The position numbers were made by a program, and so were the translations under genes. From contig NZ_FUZE01000023.1 in the NCBI RefSeq assembly GCF_900168205.1, forward strand, positions 1-64,000: a DNA stretch of 64,000 nt, given 5' to 3'. Source of the DNA: Chryseobacterium balustinum. GTDB lineage: Bacteria > Bacteroidota > Bacteroidia > Flavobacteriales > Weeksellaceae. This document shows, in pieces, positions 16,710 through 25,577 of the stretch (the stretch's first letter is position 1; the number at the start of each line of letters is the position of its first letter). The notes under the pieces are model-generated. The model had not been told where the DNA came from. It did no database searches and saw only the letters and a program-made list of their open reading frames with translations.

Positions 16710-18134
16710 ATGAAACATATAAAAATTATATTGCTGTCGCTAATGATTTTAAGCACAACATCTTGCGAAGATTATACAGATATTACTCCAAAAGGAGCAT
16801 TGGTTATAGAAACGGCAGACCAGTTTCTTGAAATGGTATCACTGCCAAACAGAGGTTATCCCATCAACAATTTTCAATATCTGTCAGACGACCAGTGGAT
16901 GAGAGAAGCCAATGTAATAGGCAAAACGCCCAACATTGATATTCTCAATTTCACTTTTGATGAAAGTATTGACAGAGTTTCACTGATGAAAACATCCAGC
17001 TTTTACAATCAGGCTTATGCCTACATCAACCGATGGAACACCATTATTTCATTGGTTGATAACAGCAAAGGAGATGAAGGCACGAAACAATTAGCAAAAG
17101 CAGAAGCCAAAATTTATAGAGCGTACGATCACTTTTTGCTGGTCAACACTTATGCAAAAGCCTATGATCCGCAGACTGCTGCTAATGATGGAGGAATTTG
17201 CATTATGGATAAATTCGATCTGGAAGCTCAGCCATCAAAGTCAACAGTAGCACAAGTTTATGAATTTATACAAAAGGATATAGAAGAAGCACTTCCCTAC
17301 ATTCAGGCAAAACCATTTGATATTTACCATCCGTCATTGGCATTTGCGTATGCTTTCAAAGCTAAAGTTCATTTGTTCAAACGTGAAATTCCCGAAGCTC
17401 AGGCAGCCGCTGAAAAATCGTTAAGCTATAATAATCAAATATTTGACCTTGTAGCTTACAATCAACAAGGAGGACCCAACGCAGTTGCAGTTCCTGCAGC
17501 CAGTAATGTCGAAGTATTGAGTTATATGTATATGACAGGCTATAATGAAATGAATTTTGCTCAAAGTAGTATCATAAGTCCTGAGCTGCGTACTCTATTT
17601 GGGAACAATGACGCGCGTTTTAATTTGTTTTTCAATTCTACAAGTACTACCAATCTGGATCAAGGGTCCAATACAGCCTATTGGGCAACTCAATACACAA
17701 AATTTTTCTATCCGACTGTCGGGATGAAAACCACCGAGGTTCATCTGATGCTTGCCGAATGTTATGCCAGACAAAACAGGTTCAATGACGCTGTAGCTAT
17801 TTTAAATACTTTACGAGCAAAACGAATCTTATCGGGTACAATAAATTTAGCCGTTCCATCCACCAGAAAAGCAACGATGCAGTTGGTCATCAACGAACGC
17901 AGAAAAGAATTGCTTTTAGGTTTCAATCGATTTTTTGACCTTAAAAGATTGAATAATGAACCCGATTATGCAAAAACGGTTGTAAGATTATTTCCATTGG
18001 TCAACACCATCGTTCCTCAAAAAACGTACACGTTACAGCCTAATTCAAGATTGTACATTATCCCTTTTCCGCTATCGGCATTGACAAAAAATCCAAAGCT
18101 TACCTTAAATACCAACGAAAAAGTTCCCTTTTAA
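16710..18134 (+). CDS. SusD/RagB-type surface lipoprotein
   Basis: 474 residues from the ATG at 16710, just after the SusC stop; longer upstream frames overlap SusC and are rejected. The lipobox is STTSC, followed by EDYTDITPKG, the usual SusD N-terminus. Helical TPR-like repeats and the C-terminal INERRKELLLGFNRFFDLKRL motif are diagnostic. It lies on the cell surface over the SusC pore and picks the substrate. It is shorter than many SusD proteins but complete. Confidence 0.95.
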   Translation: MKHIKIILLSLMILSTTSCEDYTDITPKGALVIETADQFLEMVSLPNRGYPINNFQYLSDDQWMREANVIGKTPNIDILNFTFDESIDRVSLMKTSSFYNQAYAYINRWNTIISLVDNSKGDEGTKQLAKAEAKIYRAYDHFLLVNTYAKAYDPQTAANDGGICIMDKFDLEAQPSKSTVAQVYEFIQKDIEEALPYIQAKPFDIYHPSLAFAYAFKAKVHLFKREIPEAQAAAEKSLSYNNQIFDLVAYNQQGGPNAVAVPAASNVEVLSYMYMTGYNEMNFAQSSIISPELRTLFGNNDARFNLFFNSTSTTNLDQGSNTAYWATQYTKFFYPTVGMKTTEVHLMLAECYARQNRFNDAVAILNTLRAKRILSGTINLAVPSTRKATMQLVINERRKELLLGFNRFFDLKRLNNEPDYAKTVVRLFPLVNTIVPQKTYTLQPNSRLYIIPFPLSALTKNPKLTLNTNEKVPF

Positions 18135-18139
18135 TTCTA

Positions 18140-20584
18140 ATGAAGAAATTTTTGATATTATTAATTATGTTGTTCATCAATCAACATAATTTTGCCCAAA
18201 CTCAGCCAGAAAAAAAAGCAGACAGCACCACCATGCCTCAGAAAGGTTTACAGCCCTATGATAAGATCATTAAAAAAAGTGCTGTAAGTAAATCAGGTTT
18301 ATTTACAGTTGACGAGGTGGATAATAAGTATTATTTTCAAATTCCGGACAGTTTATTTAATCGCTATATGATTGTGGTTACCAGATATCTTTCAACTCCT
18401 GAAGGAATGGGAATTTTTGGTGGTGAAAAAGCCAACGAGCAGACAATATATTTTGAAAAAGGAGGCAATAACACCGTTTTTCTAAGATCGTTACAATACA
18501 AACAAGATGTCCGCAATCCGGAATCGATGCTCGCAAAAGCATTAGCAGGCAGCAATGAAAATCCTATAGTAACAGCTTTTCCTATCAAAACAATCAATCC
18601 TGTTACAAGAGATATTGTTATTGAAGTAACAGACGCCTTCAAAAAAGACAATGCGATGTTTTCCCTCGAGACTAAAGAGAAAACGGAAAGAAAACTGACC
18701 TCTCTTGCAGATGATAAATCTTTTATTGAAACAGTGGATGTCTATCCTATTAATGTTGAAATCAAAACAACAAAAACGTATACCAATTCTACATCAAGCA
18801 GCGGAAGTACAACTTTACGATTGAACACCTCAATCGTACTGCTTCCAAAAACACCGATGCGAAAGCGATTTGCTGATGAAAGAGTAGGTTTTTTTGCTAA
18901 TAAATATGTCTTGTTTGATGATGATGGACAGCGTGCACAGACGAAACATATCATCCAGCGATACCGACTGGAACCCAAAGATGAAGACATTAAGAAATAT
19001 CTAAAGGGCCAATTGGTTGAACCTAAAAAACAGATAGTTTATTACATCGACCCGGCAACGCCAAAAAAATGGAGACCGTATTTAATTGCGGGAATCAACG
19101 ACTGGCAGAAAGCTTTTGAAGCAGCGGGTTTTAAAAATGCCATTGTGGGAAAAGAATGGCCTGAAGATGATAAAACGATGAGTCTGGAAGATGCAAGATA
19201 TTCTGTAGTTAGATATTATGCATCAGAAACACCTAATGCTTACGGACCTCGGGTGAGCGACCCACGAAGTGGAGAGATTATCGAAAGTCACGTTGGATGG
19301 TATCATAACGTGATGAAATTAGTTCAAAAATGGTACATGATTCAGGTAGGTCCTTTAGATCCCAGAGCCAGAAAAATGCATCTGGACGATGAGGTGATGG
19401 GTCAATTGATCCGTATTGTTTCTTCCCACGAAATTGGTCATACCATTGGTTTACGCCACAATATGGGAGCCAGCAGCGCTACTTCGATAGAAAAACTTCG
19501 GGATAAAAAATGGGTAGAAACCAATGGTCACACTGTTTCTATAATGGATTATGCACGACTTAATTATGTGGCACAACCAGAAGATAACATTGGTTCAAAA
19601 GGAATTTTTCCCCGTATCGGAATTTACGATAAATGGGCCGTAAATTGGGGTTACCGTTATTTTCCAAAGACTAAAGATGAATTTGAAGAAGAAGATATCC
19701 TCAGTAAAATGACCACAGATAGTTTGACCGCCAATCCTAAAATATGGTTTGGAGGTGAAGGAAAAGATGAAGACCCACGCAGTCAGACAGAAGACTTGGG
19801 CGATGATGCCGTATTGGCAAGTGATTACGGAATTAAAAATTTAAAGCGAGTCGTTCCTAACTTAATTGAATGGACGTATGAACTCAATGATGCCTATGAT
19901 AATTTATCAGATATGCATAAAGCGGTTGTCAAACAATATGGTTTGTATCTGTATCACGTGCTGAAATATATTGGCAGCAACTACGTAACCAAAAGAACAG
20001 CAGACGAAAAAGGTGTAGTCTACCAACCTGTTCCAAAGGCAAAAGTAAAAGCTGCAATTGATTATATGGGTAGACAATTGTTTATAGCACCACTCTGGAT
20101 GTATCCGCAGGAAATTGGCGAGTTAATCCCTTTAAAAACGGAAGAAGAAATTTCAGACCAGCAAAATCAGATGTTAAACATACTGTTGAGTTCTGGTATG
20201 CTCTACAATATAAGCCTGAAAGCCATGCAGTTTGAAGGCGCTTACACGGTTCCGGAATTTTTAAATGATGTTCAGCAAACCGTATGGGTGAGCTTTAGTG
20301 GAAGCGAAAAACTCGATTTTTACAGAAGGGGTTTACAGCGTAGTTACATTGAAAAATTAAGCAGACTTCTATTACCTAAAGATATACAAGACGGTAAAGC
20401 TTTAAGTACCGCACAACGCAGCGATATTGCATTGTACGGAAAACAACATCTTTTAAAATTAAGAAATGATATTTCAAAACTGATGAAAGCAACAACAGGA
20501 CTCAACAGAGAACATTTTGAAAGTTTACTGCTTGATCTAGACCGAATTACATACAAGCTGAACAAAAATAATAGTAAGGATTAA
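18140..20584 (+). CDS. Exported zinc-dependent metalloprotease (DUF5117/DUF5118 type)
   Basis: 814 residues with a signal peptide ending near NFAQ. An N-terminal DUF5118/DUF5117-like region (GLFTVDEVDNKYYFQIPDSLFNRYMIVVTRYLSTPEG) precedes a metzincin-like catalytic domain with HEIGHTIGLRHN (His430, Glu431, His434, His440) and the Met-turn VSIMDYARLNY. It begins 5 bp after SusD, so the three genes form an operon. It probably cuts proteins in the periplasm or at the surface while SusCD imports the products. The substrate is unknown. Confidence 0.92.
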   Translation: MKKFLILLIMLFINQHNFAQTQPEKKADSTTMPQKGLQPYDKIIKKSAVSKSGLFTVDEVDNKYYFQIPDSLFNRYMIVVTRYLSTPEGMGIFGGEKANEQTIYFEKGGNNTVFLRSLQYKQDVRNPESMLAKALAGSNENPIVTAFPIKTINPVTRDIVIEVTDAFKKDNAMFSLETKEKTERKLTSLADDKSFIETVDVYPINVEIKTTKTYTNSTSSSGSTTLRLNTSIVLLPKTPMRKRFADERVGFFANKYVLFDDDGQRAQTKHIIQRYRLEPKDEDIKKYLKGQLVEPKKQIVYYIDPATPKKWRPYLIAGINDWQKAFEAAGFKNAIVGKEWPEDDKTMSLEDARYSVVRYYASETPNAYGPRVSDPRSGEIIESHVGWYHNVMKLVQKWYMIQVGPLDPRARKMHLDDEVMGQLIRIVSSHEIGHTIGLRHNMGASSATSIEKLRDKKWVETNGHTVSIMDYARLNYVAQPEDNIGSKGIFPRIGIYDKWAVNWGYRYFPKTKDEFEEEDILSKMTTDSLTANPKIWFGGEGKDEDPRSQTEDLGDDAVLASDYGIKNLKRVVPNLIEWTYELNDAYDNLSDMHKAVVKQYGLYLYHVLKYIGSNYVTKRTADEKGVVYQPVPKAKVKAAIDYMGRQLFIAPLWMYPQEIGELIPLKTEEEISDQQNQMLNILLSSGMLYNISLKAMQFEGAYTVPEFLNDVQQTVWVSFSGSEKLDFYRRGLQRSYIEKLSRLLLPKDIQDGKALSTAQRSDIALYGKQHLLKLRNDISKLMKATTGLNREHFESLLLDLDRITYKLNKNNSKD

Positions 20585-20636
20585 TAAATCTCAAGTATTG
20601 TATTTTTTATAATTGAAATAAGATCTCGATTAATTA

Positions 20637-21473
20637 ATGGACAATATCATACCAAAATATAATATCAACATTGAAAACAACTTTATATTTCTTGAGCAAC
20701 AGGAACTGGAGGAATTTATGGATTTCAATGCTGATGCGCACAGTCATAATTTTTATATACTCAGCTTTTTGTACGAGGGAACAATAGATCATTATTCTGA
20801 CTTCGATAACAAATCTGTCTCCGCTCCGGCAATTTTGATGCTTGATATTGATCAGGTACATACGCATCCGGAGATGGGTTCCTGCAAAATGATATCAATT
20901 GCATTTTCAACAAATTTTATTTCTAGTGAAACGGATTATTTTTTGGAGAAAGTGAGCTATCTGTTTTCAAAATCATTCCTCCCAATTTCAACTACACAAC
21001 TTAAAGAATTGGATGAAATCATAGAGATTGAGTCAAAAGAAATTAAGAAAGAATTTCCTAATGAGAAACTTATCAAAGCTTTATTAAATGTTTTGATCAT
21101 TCAATGCTTAGCGATTTCAGATAGTATTGTATCAGCAAATGACGAGGATTATGGAATTTATCCTAATTTTAAAAAATTGCTTAATAAAAATTACCGCAAG
21201 CAGCATCATGTCAACTTTTATGCAAATGAGCTTAATATAACAACAGCAATGCTTAATAAGAATATCAGAAGATGCACATTTAAAACTCCTAAACAACTTA
21301 TTGACCAGAATCTGTTGCTTGAAGCTAAAAGACTTTTGTTCTGGTCAAAGATGTCAGTAAAAGAAGTTGCTTATGAACTTGGTTTTGAGACGGACAGTTA
21401 TTTTAATCATTTCTTCAAGAAGCATACTGGTGAGACTCCGAAAGAATTTCAAAGAAAACAATCTTCTGAATAA
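20637..21473 (+). CDS. AraC family transcriptional regulator
   Basis: 278 residues: an N-terminal cupin-type sensor with HSHNFYILSFLYEGTIDHYSDF, and a C-terminal pair of HTH motifs, VNFYANELNITTAMLNKNIRRCTFKTPKQLIDQNLLLEAKRLL and MSVKEVAYELGFETDSYFNHFFKKHTGETPKEFQ. It lies 52 bp after the metalloprotease and converges on the PfpI gene. A 21-bp direct repeat of TGTAA upstream of PfpI is a possible target. It is also an alternative candidate for the six-gene regulon. Confidence 0.9.
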   Translation: MDNIIPKYNINIENNFIFLEQQELEEFMDFNADAHSHNFYILSFLYEGTIDHYSDFDNKSVSAPAILMLDIDQVHTHPEMGSCKMISIAFSTNFISSETDYFLEKVSYLFSKSFLPISTTQLKELDEIIEIESKEIKKEFPNEKLIKALLNVLIIQCLAISDSIVSANDEDYGIYPNFKKLLNKNYRKQHHVNFYANELNITTAMLNKNIRRCTFKTPKQLIDQNLLLEAKRLLFWSKMSVKEVAYELGFETDSYFNHFFKKHTGETPKEFQRKQSSE

Positions 21474-21475
21474 AA

Positions 21476-21509
21476 AAACTGCTGACCAAAATAAATCGGT
21501 CAGCAGTTT
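21476..21509. terminator. Bidirectional terminator between AraC and PfpI
   Basis: Twelve-bp perfect arms, AAACTGCTGACC and GGTCAGCAGTTT, with a 10-nt loop. It starts right after the AraC stop codon and 15 bp before the PfpI stop, serving both convergent genes. Confidence 0.9.
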
Positions 21510-21523
21510 CAGTTTATTGACAT

Positions 21524-22237
21524 TTACTTTTTAGGTAAAAATTCCATTGTATTGTAGCGGTCATAGACCATTCCCAAAGCCAAATCGTCTGCCACCTCTT
21601 TGCCGTGGATAATTTCAACAGCCTGAAGAGCAACGTCTATTCCTGAAGTCACACCTGCACCTGTTAAAAATTTACCATCGACAACAAAACGTGTTGTTTC
21701 CTGCACTTTGATTTTAGGATGGGACCTCAGCTCATCGAGAGACCAGTGATGAGTGGTAGCTGAGCGACCATCCAAAAGTCCTGTATTTGCTAGAATTAAT
21801 CCCCCGGTGCAGACAGACATTGTCATCACTGTCTTTTCATTTTGTTTTACAATCCAGTTCATCATTTTCTTGTCCGATGAAACCTTATGTACAATCTCTG
21901 GTGATGTCCCTGGAATAATCAAAATATCCGCTTGTGGAGCGTCGTTTATACTATATTTAGAAAGCATATTAAAGGTACCGCCATCCATCAGAGTATTTTT
22001 ATCTGCCGAAGCCGAGACCGTATAAATATTGTAATTGCCATTCCAGTTATTGGCTTTAATAAAGACATCCATTGGTCCGCCCGTATCTACGATTTCGACA
22101 CCGTCATAAACCAATACCGCAATGTTGGTCTTTCTGTCTTTAGGGAAATTAAAATTTTCTTTTGATTTGTTTTGTGCTTTCACATTAAGTGATAATAGAA
22201 AAAATACTGAAAACAGTGAAATTTGCATGAGCCTCAT
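21524..22237 (-). CDS. Exported DJ-1/PfpI family protein (GATase1-like)
   Basis: 237 residues with a signal peptide (to about residue 21, KAQ). The DJ-1/PfpI fold is clear: IAVLVYDGVEIVDTGGPMDVF, the strand ADILIIPGTSPE, and the nucleophile elbow MSVCTGGLILANTGLLDGRSATTHHW with Cys143 and the following His. Relatives include isonitrile hydratase and GlxA-type sensor domains; here there is no HTH. The exported location is unusual for the family. Start at 22237; an in-frame ATG at 22228 is an alternative. Confidence 0.88.
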   Translation of the reverse strand: MRLMQISLFSVFFLLSLNVKAQNKSKENFNFPKDRKTNIAVLVYDGVEIVDTGGPMDVFIKANNWNGNYNIYTVSASADKNTLMDGGTFNMLSKYSINDAPQADILIIPGTSPEIVHKVSSDKKMMNWIVKQNEKTVMTMSVCTGGLILANTGLLDGRSATTHHWSLDELRSHPKIKVQETTRFVVDGKFLTGAGVTSGIDVALQAVEIIHGKEVADDLALGMVYDRYNTMEFLPKK

Positions 22238-22272
22238 CTGATTTTTTTAAAAAATTAAAATTATATTGTTTA

Positions 22273-22370
22273 GGCGAGATAGATTATGCCGGCTAAGCTA
22301 TCTTTACGCCTGTGCAAATTTAATTCTGCAATCCCTTTCAAAAATTACACTTTTGCTCCTTTTTGTTACA
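22273..22370 (-). promoter_or_regulatory. PfpI promoter with 21-bp direct repeat and 5'-leader hairpin
   Basis: The minus strand holds TAAATTTG at 22322-22315 as -7 box. Upstream are two TGTAA copies (22366-22370 and 22345-22349) spaced by 21 bp, as AraC proteins require. Downstream, at 22273-22310, GGCG-AGATAG-(A)TTA and TAA(G)-CTATCT-TTTA-CGCC can fold into a hairpin at the very 5' end of the mRNA. Confidence 0.5.
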
Positions 22371-22404
22371 TTTTAAGATTTTTAAACGAACATTTTCTGA
22401 TAGA

Positions 22405-23760
22405 TCAATTCGACATAATACTATAACTCACATGCTTAAACCTGAAATACAATAATACAGATGATGCTAATAGACCCACGGTCAGCCCATACCAGATTCC
22501 GTTAATACCAAAATGTAAAAAGACTCCTAATAAGTAACTTACTGGCAGACCTATCAGCCAATAAGAAATGAATGTTATTAATGTTGGGATATTAACATCT
22601 CCCACTCCTCTAAGACTTCCTAAACCGACAACCTGTGTACCGTCAAAAATTTGGAATATTCCTGCAATGATCAACAGCTGTGATGCGATCACCAAAACTT
22701 CAGCATCGCCTGTTATCAGGTACGGCAGATATTTATTAAAAACCATAAAGATAACTGCGAAGAAAAGCATGAAAACAACGACCAAGTGATAAGAGGCTTT
22801 AGCAAAATTCTGCAGTCTATTAAAATTCTGCTTTCCTAAACTATGACCAACTTTTATAGTTGCTGATGATGCGATACCACTTGCCATCATATAGGTCATT
22901 GCAACTAATGTGATGGCGGTTTGGTGGGCTGCCTGTTCGGTAGAGCCCAATTGACCAGCCATCAATGCGGCGACAGCAAATGCACCTATTTCAAAAACGT
23001 ACTGCATGGCAACTGGCAATCCTATTTTCACAACATCGACTATTTTCGAAAAGTCTATAAACTTTAAGGAAAAATTCTGCAAATACATTTTAAAATAAGG
23101 TGATCGAAGAACATACCATGCCATTATAACCATCATTAAAAATCGGTCGATCAACGTAGCAATCCCAACCCCTTTTACACCCATTGGAGCGATTCCAAAC
23201 ATTCCTTTAACCAAAATAACTGCTAAAATAATATTGAGTACATTTCCCCAAATGGTTATCTTCATAGCCTGTTTAGTAAACCCCAATCCTTCAGCGAATT
23301 GCTTGAAAGTTTGAAAAATCATTAAAGGTAAAATTGACAAACTTAAAATTAAAAGATAGGGCTGGGCCGTTTTAACAACTTCCGGATCCTGCCCTGCATG
23401 TTGCATCGCATATGCTGAACCAAAGTAAACCAATATAAAGAGAAGAATTGCTGATGCAATGTTTAGCCATAAGCTGTTAGAAAGGAGTTTTGCACAATTC
23501 ACGTAATTTAGTTTTCCATTTTCTTGTGCAATAAGAGGTGTTAATCCGTATGCTATACCTAACCCTATGACCAACACAACCATAAAAACTGAATGCACTA
23601 AAGAAACTGCGGCCAATGAAGTAGTTCCTGCAAAATGACCAATAATAATGGTATCAACGGTCTGCACCAAAGTGTGACCCAGCTGTGATATGACTACAGG
23701 TCCTGCTAATGCTATTGTACTTTGATAATAAATTTTATTTGATGTATATTTTTGTATCAT
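22405..23760 (-). CDS. MATE family multidrug efflux transporter
   Basis: 451 residues from ATG 23760 (a TTG at 23769 is possible), with 12 membrane segments in two homologous halves. Family features: ALAGPVVISQLGHTLVQTVDTIIIGHFAGTTSLAAVSLVHS at the N-terminus and the matching second-half block MQYVFEIGAFAVAALMAGQLGSTEQAAHQTAITLVAMTYMMASGIASSATIKVGH. It exports cationic drugs against Na+ or H+. It is of the NorM-like branch. The TTATCAAAATG promoter at 23842-23907 makes it the efflux member of the proposed stress regulon. Confidence 0.93.
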   Translation of the reverse strand: MIQKYTSNKIYYQSTIALAGPVVISQLGHTLVQTVDTIIIGHFAGTTSLAAVSLVHSVFMVVLVIGLGIAYGLTPLIAQENGKLNYVNCAKLLSNSLWLNIASAILLFILVYFGSAYAMQHAGQDPEVVKTAQPYLLILSLSILPLMIFQTFKQFAEGLGFTKQAMKITIWGNVLNIILAVILVKGMFGIAPMGVKGVGIATLIDRFLMMVIMAWYVLRSPYFKMYLQNFSLKFIDFSKIVDVVKIGLPVAMQYVFEIGAFAVAALMAGQLGSTEQAAHQTAITLVAMTYMMASGIASSATIKVGHSLGKQNFNRLQNFAKASYHLVVVFMLFFAVIFMVFNKYLPYLITGDAEVLVIASQLLIIAGIFQIFDGTQVVGLGSLRGVGDVNIPTLITFISYWLIGLPVSYLLGVFLHFGINGIWYGLTVGLLASSVLLYFRFKHVSYSIMSN

Positions 23761-23841
23761 GCATGTCAATTAAAAAAGAATAATATTTCCTGCTGTAAAT
23801 GAGTTAGTGACAGCATCCTTCTTTTTTTGAAATTAATGCTG

Positions 23842-23907
23842 CAAAAATAGAATTTTACACATCGAACCTTTCTACCAAAATTTAACAAAAATCTGTCATT
23901 TTGATAA
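23842..23907 (-). promoter_or_regulatory. Regulated promoter of the MATE gene (TTATCAAAATG set)
   Basis: The minus strand reads TTATCAAAATGACA from 23907, a TTTTGGTAG half-site 21 bp on, and TATTTTTG at 23849-23842, exactly 58 nt after the motif start. The motif lies about 137 bp from the start codon. Confidence 0.78.
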
Positions 23908-23920
23908 TTCAAGCTAATTT

Positions 23921-23965
23921 ATATTTACTAAAAAGCATCCAAAATGGATGCTTTTTAGTAAATAT
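23921..23965. terminator. Long perfect hairpin, probable terminator of the OsmC gene
   Basis: Twenty-bp perfect arms (23921-23940 and 23946-23965), A/T-rich outside with a GCATCC core, loop of 5 nt. It stands directly upstream of the MATE regulatory motif and can insulate that promoter from OsmC transcription. The 147 bp between it and the OsmC stop hold no gene that I can see. Confidence 0.75.
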
Positions 23966-24112
23966 GACCTTATGTCACAACAAAGATTCGGTTATCTACA
24001 TCACGTTATTTTTAGGAATAAATGTATTCGTAATATTTCTAATAGAATTAATAAATAAAAAGTCATGATTTTCTTTCCACTTTATCCTACTAAAACATTT
24101 TAAAAACCTTTT

Positions 24113-24526
24113 TTATTGTATTAATTCTACCTCTAAACTACTCTCACATTTCAATGCATTTCCAACAGGGCACATTTCTTTGGCTTTTAGTGCAAAATTT
24201 TGAAATTGTTCTTCCGTTATACCAGGGATTTTAGCTTGTAACAATAAGTTGGAATTCGTGATTACATTGTTGTTGATTATGAGTGAAACGGTTGTTTCAA
24301 GTTGGTCGGCAGAAAATCCGTTTTCTCCTAAAATATAACTTAATGTCATTGTAAAGCATGAAGCGTGAGCAGAAGCCAACAATTCTTCCGGATTGGTGAA
24401 ACTGCCATCATTTTTTGCATAAGATGGCTTGAATGAGGTGTTTTTTAATTTTGAGTTTTCAGTTGTAAATTGTCCTTTTCCTTGTTTGAAACTTCCTTGC
24501 CAAACGGCTTTGATATTTGATTTCAT
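24113..24526 (-). CDS. OsmC family peroxiredoxin
   Basis: 137 residues from ATG 24526; the TTG at 24559 would lie on the -7 box. Family motifs: NPEELLASAHASCFTMTLSYIL with peroxidatic Cys57, and MCPVGNALKC with resolving Cys119. OsmC proteins reduce organic hydroperoxides, accepting electrons from lipoyl or small thiols. It is a single gene with a promoter of the TTATCAAAATG set, the clearest oxidative-stress member of the group. Confidence 0.92.
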   Translation of the reverse strand: MKSNIKAVWQGSFKQGKGQFTTENSKLKNTSFKPSYAKNDGSFTNPEELLASAHASCFTMTLSYILGENGFSADQLETTVSLIINNNVITNSNLLLQAKIPGITEEQFQNFALKAKEMCPVGNALKCESSLEVELIQ

Positions 24527-24556
24527 AAATTTAATTTTAATAAAAATTTTATGATA

Positions 24557-24622
24557 CAAATTTACGCTACCCGTAAAATTTTTTTTCTACCAAATGTTTA
24601 TGATAACATACCATTTTGATAA
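24557..24622 (-). promoter_or_regulatory. Regulated promoter of the OsmC gene (TTATCAAAATG set)
   Basis: The minus strand reads TTATCAAAATGGTA from 24622, a TTTGGTAG half-site 21 bp on, and TAAATTTG at 24564-24557, exactly 58 nt after the motif start. Confidence 0.8.
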
Positions 24623-24756
24623 CTAATGTGAAATCTCTTAAGTTCTATTACACATTAAGAGTAAATCTCATTTCTGATTAACAATCTTTTCAAAGGTATT
24701 ACTCTGAACAACCTTTGCGTTCGCCTATCTTAAGTATTAATAATATAAAAATTCAG

Positions 24757-25107
24757 AATAAAACTTGAAGTTTTATTGTTATCAGAGATGAAGGAGCCGA
24801 AGTTCGTACTTCATTTTTAATAGGGATAAAATTAATTCTAGAAGATGGAAATACTGTTTTGAGCAAACACAAACGCATCTTTCAGCATTAACGTCGGTAC
24901 AACTAAAAAATGATCATGTAGTTAAGCTAAAACCTTCCAAATATAGCTAGATACTGCCTTCGGGGTAGAGCTTCATTAAATTTCAAAGACAATATTTTCA
25001 AAACCTTAAAAGGAAAGTACACCTTAGAATTACTTGATATTAGTGGTGCAGAATGGGAAGAAAATGTATCATCAAAATTAATAATAAAAAAGAACGGTAT
25101 AGCTTAA
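24757..25107 (+). pseudogene. Decayed coding sequence of unknown family
   Basis: The plus strand can be read as protein only by changing frame at least twice: SFIVIRDEGAEVRTSF and LIGIKLILEDGNTVLSKHK, then SVQLKNDHVVKLKPSKYS, then SLNFKDNIFKTLKGKYTLEL and LDISGAEWEENVSSKLIIKK to a stop at 25105-25107. Stops interrupt each segment. The pieces look like beta-strand-rich protein. I do not recognise the family. The rest of the 24623-25140 gap holds nothing else apart from a hairpin. Confidence 0.4.
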
Positions 25108-25120
25108 AACCAACCGTTCT
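25091..25120 (-). terminator. Terminator of the NmrA-SnoaL operon
   Basis: Arms AGAACGGT and ACCGTTCT with a 14-nt loop, followed on the minus strand by a T-rich tract, 21 bp after the last stop codon of the operon. Confidence 0.65.
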
Positions 25121-25140
25121 CGTTTAACAATTGAAGGATA

Positions 25141-25530
25141 TTAATTTCCCCAAAACTCATCCTCGACAACTTGATCTTCGGAAAATAACCAAACTTGCAC
25201 TATTTTTTCGTCTACAACTTCAAACAAATCGACACCAGTCATATCAATTGTTCTATCGCCAATTTTCCCCGTAAAATGAGTTGGAAATGAAATTAAATTT
25301 CCGTTAGCCATCAAAGCGCCTGTAGGTTCTATAACCAATGTACCTTCTGTTACATTCATCATATCTCCCAACATTTTGCCAATTGCATCAAGGCCTTCTT
25401 TAGTTCCAGCAAACTGATGGTTTCCTGGTTGGTGCCATTTTGCATCTGGACTGAAATGTGAAAATGCGGTAGGAATGTCTCCTTGTGAAAGGGCTACTGA
25501 GTAAGCCGTTACAACTTCTATTGCTGTCAT
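25141..25530 (-). CDS. SnoaL-like nuclear-transport-factor-2 fold protein (copy 2)
   Basis: 129 residues, one NTF2-like/SnoaL domain: MTAIEVVTAYSVALSQGDIPTAFSHFSPDAKWHQPGNHQFAGTKEGLDAIGKML, and the end VDLFEVVDEKIVQVWLFSEDQVVEDEFWGN. SnoaL-fold proteins are cyclases, isomerases or hydrolases for small organics; catalytic residues vary and I cannot assign an activity. It is the last gene of the NmrA operon and is about 50% alike to the preceding gene, so a tandem duplication. Confidence 0.82.
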   Translation of the reverse strand: MTAIEVVTAYSVALSQGDIPTAFSHFSPDAKWHQPGNHQFAGTKEGLDAIGKMLGDMMNVTEGTLVIEPTGALMANGNLISFPTHFTGKIGDRTIDMTGVDLFEVVDEKIVQVWLFSEDQVVEDEFWGN

Positions 25531-25577
25531 ATTATTTTGTTTTTAAAGTTTTTGATCTCTATTGACTAAAGTATTTT

